A stretch of 23,373 bases of DNA from a virus. Below are positions 5,982 through 10,727 of this stretch, in pieces. Each line of letters starts with the position of its first letter. Positions within the stretch are counted from its first letter, which is position 1. The translations under genes were made by a program, and so were the position numbers. The stretch spans positions 1-23,373 of IMG/VR virus record IMGVR_UViG_3300017763_000201; one strand, 5' to 3'. The notes below the pieces were generated by a model. The model was not told the origin of the DNA. It worked only from the letters and a program-made list of their open reading frames with translations, and did not search any database.

Positions 5982-7064
5982 ATGACCGCTACAATTCAAC
6001 TACAAAGACAACAGAATAACACTTGGCAGCAATTCGTAGAGTGGGTAACTTCTACTAACAACCGACTTTATGTGGGTTGGTTTGGTGTCCTTATGATCCC
6101 TACGTTGTTAGCAGCAACGACTTGTTTCATCATTGCCTTCATCGCAGCACCACCTGTAGACATCGACGGCATCCGCGAGCCTGTTGCAGGTTCATTACTT
6201 TATGGAAATAACATTATCTCAGGGGCAGTCGTCCCTTCCTCTAACGCTATTGGTCTCCACTTCTATCCAGTGTGGGAAGCAGCTTCACTCGACGAGTGGC
6301 TCTATAACGGCGGACCATTTCAACTCGTTGTCTTCCACTTCCTCATTGGTGTGTACGCATATATGGGACGCGAATGGGAACTTAGTTATCGACTTGGAAT
6401 GAGGCCTTGGATCTTTGTCGCATACTCTGCTCCTGTTGCGGCTGCGTCCGCAGTATTCCTGGTGTATCCCTTTGGTCAAGGCTCGTTCTCCGATGCTATG
6501 CCTCTGGGTATTTCAGGAACCTTTAACTACATGTTCGTCTTCCAGGCAGAACATAACATTCTCATGCACCCGTTCCACATGCTCGGTGTTGCTGGAGTTT
6601 TCGGTGGCTCACTATTCAGTGCTATGCACGGGTCACTTGTTACGTCCTCGCTCATTCGTGAGACGTCTGAAGAGGTAAGTCAGAACTATGGATACAAGTT
6701 CGGACAAGAAGAAGAGACTTACAACATTGTCGCCGCTCATGGTTACTTTGGTCGTCTCATATTCCAGTATGCTTCTTTTAATAATAGCCGTAGCCTCCAC
6801 TTTTTCCTTGCCGCTTGGCCGGTGGTAGGTATTTGGTTTGCAGCACTGGGAGTATCAACAATGGCATTTAACCTTAATGGCTTTAACTTCAACCAATCCA
6901 TCCAGTCCAGTGACGGCCACGTCGTCAACACCTGGGCAGATATCCTCAACCGAGCTGGTCTCGGAATGGAAGTCATGCACGAGCGCAACGCTCACAACTT
7001 CCCGCTTGATCTTGCGTCAACTAGCGCCACACCTGTGGCCTTGATTACCCCTACTATTGGATAA
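5982..7064 (+). CDS. psbA: Photosystem II D1 reaction-centre protein
   Basis: This is full-length, 360-aa D1, with residues numbered one higher than in typical cyanobacterial D1. All key positions are visible: tyrosine Z Y162; oxygen-evolving-cluster ligands D171, H333, E334, H338 and D343, with the C-terminal processing site after A345; H191, the partner of tyrosine Z; the P680 ligand H199; non-haem iron ligands H216 and H273; and QB-site S265. E131 (standard position 130) is the high-light-type residue, not Gln. The protein would replace photodamaged host D1 in the thylakoid and keep electrons flowing during infection. Hand counts of three 60-base lines give 28, 33 and 32 G+C, against 21 and 22 in virion-gene lines, consistent with separate ancestry by transfer from a host. 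A terminator lies upstream. The leader is AT-rich without a Shine-Dalgarno. Confidence 0.98.
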   Translation: MTATIQLQRQQNNTWQQFVEWVTSTNNRLYVGWFGVLMIPTLLAATTCFIIAFIAAPPVDIDGIREPVAGSLLYGNNIISGAVVPSSNAIGLHFYPVWEAASLDEWLYNGGPFQLVVFHFLIGVYAYMGREWELSYRLGMRPWIFVAYSAPVAAASAVFLVYPFGQGSFSDAMPLGISGTFNYMFVFQAEHNILMHPFHMLGVAGVFGGSLFSAMHGSLVTSSLIRETSEEVSQNYGYKFGQEEETYNIVAAHGYFGRLIFQYASFNNSRSLHFFLAAWPVVGIWFAALGVSTMAFNLNGFNFNQSIQSSDGHVVNTWADILNRAGLGMEVMHERNAHNFPLDLASTSATPVALITPTIG

Positions 7065-7069
7065 CTAAA

Positions 7070-7222
7070 ATGAGTTACACAGGACTAACAACTGAATACA
7101 AAGTAAAGACTACAGGAGATCGTTTATTCATCCCTGTTAATGCACCTAAAGCAACCAAAGCAGAACAAGTAGCACAGTGTTTGAAAGTGTCTCCTAGCGG
7201 TTCACAGTCAGTAGCAAGTTAA
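7070..7222 (+). CDS. Hypothetical protein (50 aa) after psbA
   Basis: The ATG lies 5 nt after the psbA stop, and the gene overlaps the next ORF by one base (TAATG at 7220-7224). The protein is soluble-looking: YKVKTTGDRLFIPVN suggests a short beta hairpin, followed by an Ala/Lys helix (KATKAEQVAQCLK) and a Ser-rich tail. I do not recognise it. Position suggests co-transcription with psbA. Confidence 0.55.
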   Translation: MSYTGLTTEYKVKTTGDRLFIPVNAPKATKAEQVAQCLKVSPSGSQSVAS

Positions 7223-7401
7223 TGAAAAAGGCAGCCTTTAGATTGGTTGCCGGAGTGATTTCCATCCAGCTTTTAATATTGGCTGGAGTTCTAATTGGAT
7301 GCTTTAGTACTAACTCAGATAAATGTACTGGATCTAAGGTGTCTGAACTCATGACATATATTACCGCCCAAAGTTTTGCACTATACGCAGCTGAAAAATG
7401 A
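7222..7401 (+). CDS. Small membrane protein, holin candidate (59 aa)
   Basis: The N-terminus is Lys/Arg (MKKAAFR), followed by a strong hydrophobic helix at about residues 8-28 ending at a Gly-Cys. A polar segment with Cys comes next (STNSDKCTGSK), then a second, less hydrophobic helix (ELMTYITAQSFALYAAEK). The topology is one membrane span plus a semi-amphipathic C-terminal helix. The ATGA overlap with the C39-like gene ties its translation to a putative cell-wall enzyme. This pairing is typical of holin plus hydrolase cassettes. The Gly-Cys at 26-27 could instead be a lipobox (ILAGVLIGC), but the long N-terminal segment makes that uncertain. Confidence 0.65.
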   Translation: MKKAAFRLVAGVISIQLLILAGVLIGCFSTNSDKCTGSKVSELMTYITAQSFALYAAEK

Positions 7402-8063
7402 TTAAACTTACAGATGCTGCTCTCTACTACAAAGAAGAGAGTCAGCAAGTAGAAGCCTTTGAATGGCTACAGACGCAGGTAGACCCTACTACTCTTGAAA
7501 TCTTTGGCCAAAAATATAGGGACAAACCAGAAGGTCTAGTTGCTAATCCTCTTTCTGTTGAGTATCAATCACAGAATGATAATACTTCTGGAACTGGTTA
7601 TCGTGAATGCTTCTCTTCATCCATGGCAATGATTGCTATGTATTGGGGGAAGGTACATAACGATGATGAGTACAACACTATTCGTTCTAAGTATGGAGAC
7701 ACAACAGATGCTTCTGCGCAGCTTGCTGCTCTTCGTTCACTTGGACTTAACCCATCCTTTGTAACTAATGCCTCCGTTCAGACACTCCAAAATGAGATTG
7801 ATAATGCTCGTCCTGTTGGTGTTGGTTGGTTACATCACGGCACACCCAACGCTCCTAGTGGCGGTGGTCATTGGAGTGTGGTTATTGGCACTTATGAAAG
7901 TGGTGTAATTATGAATGACCCCAACGGTGAGGCTAACCTTGTCGCTGGTGGTTACACAAATAATTTGAATGGATCAAGCCTTAAGTATTCCTATAAAAAC
8001 TGGGAGCCTCGTTGGTCTCCTGGTGGAAAGAATGATGGTTGGTGCATGATAGTCAAACCTTGA
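7398..8063 (+). CDS. C39-like papain-fold cysteine peptidase
   Basis: The protein is 221 aa. Residues about 1-45 form a helical module (ALYYKEESQQVEAFEWLQ) like the N-terminal domain on several phage wall enzymes. Residues about 55-220 match the C39-like papain fold. Candidate catalytic residues are C71 in YRECFSSSMAMIAMYWG, H158 in GGGHWSVVIG and D174 in IMNDPNGE. All three are present, so an active enzyme is expected. Substrates are not evident. With a small membrane protein directly before it and another just after, a peptidoglycan peptide-cleaving lysis role is plausible. Processing of a phage or host protein is the alternative. The start uses an ATGA overlap. Confidence 0.82.
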   Translation: MIKLTDAALYYKEESQQVEAFEWLQTQVDPTTLEIFGQKYRDKPEGLVANPLSVEYQSQNDNTSGTGYRECFSSSMAMIAMYWGKVHNDDEYNTIRSKYGDTTDASAQLAALRSLGLNPSFVTNASVQTLQNEIDNARPVGVGWLHHGTPNAPSGGGHWSVVIGTYESGVIMNDPNGEANLVAGGYTNNLNGSSLKYSYKNWEPRWSPGGKNDGWCMIVKP

Positions 8064-8074
8064 ATCCTTATGAC

Positions 8075-8314
8075 ATGCCATTTTTAGAAGTAATTGTAAC
8101 CAGCATAATCGCATCCTTGACTGGGTTAGGAGTTCTTACTTCTAGATATAACAAGCAATTAGAAAATTTAGATCAAAAAATAGATGCCGTTGAGCTGACC
8201 ATCGCAAAGGATTACGTATCCAAGGATTGTTTTAATACAATTATAGAACGTGTAGAAACTCACATGGTACGAATAGAAACCAAACTCGACAACATTATTA
8301 TTCAAAAACAATGA
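8075..8314 (+). CDS. Membrane-anchored coiled-coil protein, holin/spanin-like (79 aa)
   Basis: A hydrophobic N-terminal helix (about residues 3-24) is followed by a heptad-like polar helix (NKQLENLDQKIDAVELTIAK). The C-terminal coil YVSKDCFNTIIERVETHMVR ends with IETKLDN. A single N-terminal span plus a long coil is the layout of inner-membrane spanin subunits and of some holin-like phage proteins. The start at 8075 is preferred because it comes after the C39-like stop. An earlier alternative near 8039 would overlap that gene and add a polar leader. It ends by an ATGA overlap with the next ORF. Function is inferred from topology and neighbours only. Confidence 0.65.
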   Translation: MPFLEVIVTSIIASLTGLGVLTSRYNKQLENLDQKIDAVELTIAKDYVSKDCFNTIIERVETHMVRIETKLDNIIIQKQ

Positions 8315-8466
8315 TCACTTTAATTAAGCCTATTCTATTTACATTCATAGCATCACGTCCAGTAAAGCAGTTAATTGTTGAACTTCTAGAGGCACTAGTT
8401 AAGAGGACAGATAACCCTCTTGATGACATTGTTGTTTCTAAAGTCAGAGCTGCACTACTATCGTAA
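8311..8466 (+). CDS. 51-aa hypothetical protein before the capsid leader
   Basis: The ATGA overlap with the preceding gene supports translation. The N-terminus is weakly hydrophobic (LIKPILFTFIA). A helix follows (RPVKQLIVELLEALVKRT), then the segment DNPLDDIVVSKVRAALLS, a pattern I associate with short conserved cyanophage proteins of unknown role. It could be a second small membrane-active protein of a lysis cluster. Its last 39 coding bases form the 5' part of the tRNA-like fold described separately. Confidence 0.6.
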   Translation: MITLIKPILFTFIASRPVKQLIVELLEALVKRTDNPLDDIVVSKVRAALLS

Positions 8467-8500
8467 TGGTTGTAGGGAGGTTCGATTCCTCCCAACGGTA
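8428..8500 (+). other. tRNA-like fold with canonical T-arm, degenerate D-arm
   Basis: The T-arm is textbook: a GGAGG stem (8476-8480), loop TTCGATT and CCTCC (8488-8492). The next seven bases CAACGGT (8493-8499) pair fully with ATTGTTG at 8428-8434, with two G-U pairs, giving an acceptor stem at exactly tRNA spacing (73 nt with A8500). An anticodon stem of four pairs (8454-8457 with 8467-8470) encloses a loop reading TCG, but U33 is A and the fifth pair is mismatched. The D-arm lacks GG and a good stem, and no CCA is encoded. The 5' half overlaps the coding region of the 51-aa gene. It may be a decayed tRNA 3' end, a tRNA mimic or an RNA-processing signal. It is not called as a functional tRNA. 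Confidence 0.4.
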
Positions 8501-8532
8501 TTGGTAAAGGCCCGTACGCGGATACCCTCTAC

Positions 8533-8544
8533 CTGTCTAGACAG
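8533..8544. repeat. Perfect 12-bp palindrome in the capsid leader
   Basis: CTGTCTAGACAG is its own reverse complement. It is flanked by CCC (8525-8527) and GGG (8546-8548), which could extend a hairpin across an internal loop. It could be an RNA hairpin, a cleavage site or a dimeric protein site. Confidence 0.7.
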
Positions 8545-8572
8545 TGGGAAAGACTACATACAAATTAAATAA

Positions 8573-8586
8573 CTCAGACGTCTGAG
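8573..8586. repeat. Perfect 14-bp palindrome overlapping the pre-capsid terminator stem
   Basis: CTCAGACGTCTGAG is self-complementary over all 14 bases. Its last three bases are also the first bases of the terminator-like stem at 8584, so the two RNA hairpins cannot form in full at once. Confidence 0.75.
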
Positions 8587-8612
8587 AGTTCAAAGTAAAC
8601 AACTCTCTTTTT
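8584..8612 (+). terminator. Terminator-like hairpin immediately before the capsid gene
   Basis: GAGAGTT (8584-8590) pairs perfectly with AACTCTC (8601-8607) around a 10-base loop, followed by TTTTT (8608-8612) and further A/T. It ends 9 bases before the capsid ATG, leaving no room for a promoter between them. It is therefore either a leaky attenuator or a 5' stabiliser. The whole 8467-8621 gap (155 bases) contains no ORF and is filled by this, the palindromes and the tRNA-like 3' half. Confidence 0.65.
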
Positions 8613-8621
8613 ATTATTACA

Positions 8622-9671
8622 ATGACTTCTTCATGGTCTCCCCTCCCCGGTACTCCCCCTAACACGAGTATCACGGCGACGGGTAACATTAACAAAACTC
8701 CTGGTCTTGGTCTTACCCAAGGCGGAGCAGATTACGACGCTAAGTATGCAACTTATCTCAAGTTGTTTAGTGGCGAGATGATCAAAGCTTACGAGTCTAG
8801 CTGCATCGCTAAAGGCACAGTTCAGAATCGTACTCTTAAGAACGGCAAGTCTTTGCAGTTCATCTACACAGGACGTATGACTGCTGATTATCATCAGCCT
8901 GGTACTCCTATTCTTGGATCTGGTGATCCTCCAGTGGCTGAAAAGACCGTGTTGATGGATGACCTTTTGGTTGCATCAGCATTCCTTTATGATTTGGACG
9001 AGACCCTTGCGCATTATTCTTTGCGTAGTGAGATCTCTGCCAAGATCGGTCACGCTCTTGCCGAAGCATACGACAAGAAAATCTTCCGTACCATTGCTTT
9101 GTCTGCACGTCAGGCACACCCCATCACTGCAGCTCCAGGCCCTGAGCCCGGTGGTTCTGTGATCAAGTTGGGTGCAGGTAATGAGTTCAATGCACAAGCA
9201 ATTGTTGATAGCTTCTTCGAGGCTGCTTCAATTCTCGATGAGAAGAATGTGCCACGGGCAGGTCGCTCTGCTGTGCTGTCTCCTCGTCAGTACTACGCCC
9301 TGATCTCTCAGGTCGATAGCAACATCCTTAACCGTGATTATGGCTCCTCACAGGGAAACATGAACTCCGGTGAAGGTCTCTATGAGATCGCTGGTATCTC
9401 CATCAAGCGTTCCAACAACCTTCCATTTATGGCCGGTACTGTTGCACGTGTCAATGGTGAGAACAATGATTACTCCGGTGACTTCTCTGCTCACTGTGGT
9501 CTTATCTACGGTCGTGACGCAGCTGCTGTTGTCGAAGGCATCGGTCCTTCTGTTCAGACAACTGGTGGTGATGTGAAGGCTATGTATCAAGGCGACATGA
9601 TCATTGGCCGCTTGGCAATGGGTGCCGATTGGTTGAACCCTGCCGCTGCTATTGAACTTCAGGCTGCTTGA
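8622..9671 (+). CDS. Major capsid protein, T7 gp10-like
   Basis: The protein is 349 aa, close to T7 gp10A (about 345), with the HK97-type capsid fold expected of the family. Recognisable stretches are YLKLFSGEMIKAYE (about residues 44-57), a long helix after LDETLAHYSLR (about 130-140), the AVLSPRQYYALIS segment (about 220-232) and a C-terminal GADWLNPAAAIEL. It forms the icosahedral shell. It follows the structured leader and has no Shine-Dalgarno upstream (TTATTATTACA then ATG). No slippery heptamer is visible at the 3' end, so a T7-style 10B frameshift product is not supported. G+C (27 of 60 in one line) is higher than in the tail genes, as expected for a highly expressed gene. Confidence 0.96.
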   Translation: MTSSWSPLPGTPPNTSITATGNINKTPGLGLTQGGADYDAKYATYLKLFSGEMIKAYESSCIAKGTVQNRTLKNGKSLQFIYTGRMTADYHQPGTPILGSGDPPVAEKTVLMDDLLVASAFLYDLDETLAHYSLRSEISAKIGHALAEAYDKKIFRTIALSARQAHPITAAPGPEPGGSVIKLGAGNEFNAQAIVDSFFEAASILDEKNVPRAGRSAVLSPRQYYALISQVDSNILNRDYGSSQGNMNSGEGLYEIAGISIKRSNNLPFMAGTVARVNGENNDYSGDFSAHCGLIYGRDAAAVVEGIGPSVQTTGGDVKAMYQGDMIIGRLAMGADWLNPAAAIELQAA

Positions 9672-9676
9672 TCATT

Positions 9677-9862
9677 ATGGCTTCTAATATTACCGCTGGT
9701 ACTCAGCAGTATGCAGAAGTAACCTCCGCTACAGGTTTGGCGGGTTCTATTACTCAGGACCCGTTGACACCTGTTGAGGCAGGTAACAACTCTGCAACTT
9801 CTGCCTATACAACTACAGGAAGTAGTGGGACTCCAATACCCGATCAAACTCCTACACCTTAA
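9677..9862 (+). CDS. 61-aa hypothetical protein after the capsid gene
   Basis: The ATG at 9677 follows the capsid stop by 5 nt with leader GATCATT. An in-frame TTG at 9668 overlaps the capsid end and is less likely. The protein is Thr/Ser/Gly/Ala-rich, almost without charge, and ends in a Pro/Thr tail (GTPIPDQTPTP). Such composition is common in small head-decoration or accessory structural proteins. Its place in the capsid unit, before the terminator, agrees, but no family is recognised. Confidence 0.6.
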   Translation: MASNITAGTQQYAEVTSATGLAGSITQDPLTPVEAGNNSATSAYTTTGSSGTPIPDQTPTP

Positions 9863-9871
9863 TAATTTATT

Positions 9872-10027
9872 ATGGCAACTACAACTCGCTACTGTGTAGC
9901 AAAAACTCAAAAAGGCTATGGCACTGCTGTAGTCTCATCTGCTGTTAAGTCTGAGACTGAGCAGTGGACTGGTGGATTGGCTTACCCGCCTTCTGCTTCA
10001 ACAACTCGGCTAGCACCTACTAGCTGA
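9872..10027 (+). CDS. 51-aa hypothetical protein before the capsid-unit terminator
   Basis: The leader is AATAATTTATT directly before the ATG, the same 11 bases as before the second collagen-like gene. The protein starts MATTTRYCVAKTQKGYGTAV, continues with a Ser/Thr-rich segment with WTGGLAYPP, and ends in LAPTS. It is soluble with no membrane segment. It stops 8 nt before the terminator, so it is the last gene of the capsid transcription unit. A minor virion or decoration protein is possible, but there is no recognisable homology. Confidence 0.55.
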   Translation: MATTTRYCVAKTQKGYGTAVVSSAVKSETEQWTGGLAYPPSASTTRLAPTS

Positions 10028-10035
10028 TTACTACT

Positions 10036-10062
10036 GGGAGTCCTTCGGGGCTCCTTTTTTTT
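10036..10062 (+). terminator. Strong UUCG terminator after the capsid unit (T-phi equivalent)
   Basis: GGAGTCC (10037-10043) pairs with GGGCTCC (10048-10054), with one G-U pair, across a TTCG tetraloop. Eight T follow (10055-10062). This is the best terminator in the window. In T7 the late terminator T-phi lies in the same place, just after gene 10 and before gene 11. Confidence 0.93.
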
Positions 10063-10091
10063 ATTCATTCTTATTGAGAACGATAATCATT

Positions 10092-10727
10092 ATGACTGCA
10101 TCAACTTTTCCCGAACCAGTCCCAACTATCTACAACACCGACACCGAACTGTCCGCCGTGAACTCGGTACTTGGGGCAATCGGGCAGAGTCCAGTCCAAG
10201 ATCTTAGCTACGAAAACCCAGAAGTTTCCTTTGTCTTCAACCTCCTTATGGAGTGTTCATTAGATGTACAGAACGAAGGGTGGGTATTTAACACAGAGAA
10301 TAACTACCCCATTGCTCTTAACTCTGATAATGAACTTCGTGTTCCTCAAAACATCCTTAGGATTGATGTAACTGAAGGTCAGGTTTTCAGATACACAGAT
10401 CTTGTCCGTAGAGACGGACGAATCTACGACAAGTTAAACCATACATTTAAGTTCCAAGCACCTGTCAACTTTGATGTTGTTTGGTTATTCCCCTTCAATG
10501 ATCTACCTTCCGTATTCAAACGCTACATCACCTACAAGGCGTCTGGTAGAGCAGCTACCCAGTTAGTCACCAACCCACAACTAACACAGCTTCTAGCTCA
10601 ACAGGAGGCTTACTCACGAGCTGCTTGTATGAACTACGAATGTGAGCAAGGTGACTATACCTTTATGGGTTGGCCTGGTCATACTGCTTACCGTCCTTAT
10701 CAACCCTTTCAAACTCTTGCAAGATAA
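10092..10727 (+). CDS. Tail tubular protein A, T7 gp11-like
   Basis: The protein is 211 aa (T7 gp11: 196 aa). The ATG at 10092 is preferred over an in-frame TTG at 10074 because the mature-looking start MTASTFPEP follows an AATCATT leader and the extra residues would be RTIII. The hallmark N-terminal region LSAVNSVLGAIGQSPV (about residues 20-35) is followed by LLMECSLDVQNEGWVFNTE. Both are typical of the gp11 gatekeeper fold, which docks under the portal and links it to gp12. The C-terminus is aromatic and polar. The stop is directly followed by the gp12 ATG with no gap (TAAATG). Confidence 0.93.
   Translation: MTASTFPEPVPTIYNTDTELSAVNSVLGAIGQSPVQDLSYENPEVSFVFNLLMECSLDVQNEGWVFNTENNYPIALNSDNELRVPQNILRIDVTEGQVFRYTDLVRRDGRIYDKLNHTFKFQAPVNFDVVWLFPFNDLPSVFKRYITYKASGRAATQLVTNPQLTQLLAQQEAYSRAACMNYECEQGDYTFMGWPGHTAYRPYQPFQTLAR

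Noticed and set aside
5966-6019. 17-codon ORF overlapping the psbA start, possible leader peptide
   Set aside because: It arises from the A/T-rich leader running into psbA in another frame, with no ribosome site and no sign of a regulatory role.
8428-8500. Functional tRNA (anticodon TCG)
   Set aside because: U33 is replaced, the D-arm lacks a stable stem and GG, no CCA is encoded, and half of it is coding sequence. It was kept only as a tRNA-like element.
8470-8500. Phage attachment site (attP) in a tRNA fragment
   Set aside because: There is no integrase in the window, and I cannot match the stretch to a specific host tRNA 3' end without a search.
9640-9680. T7-style -1 frameshift at the end of the capsid gene
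   Set aside because: No slippery heptamer is present near the stop, and the downstream ORF has its own ATG with an ATT leader.
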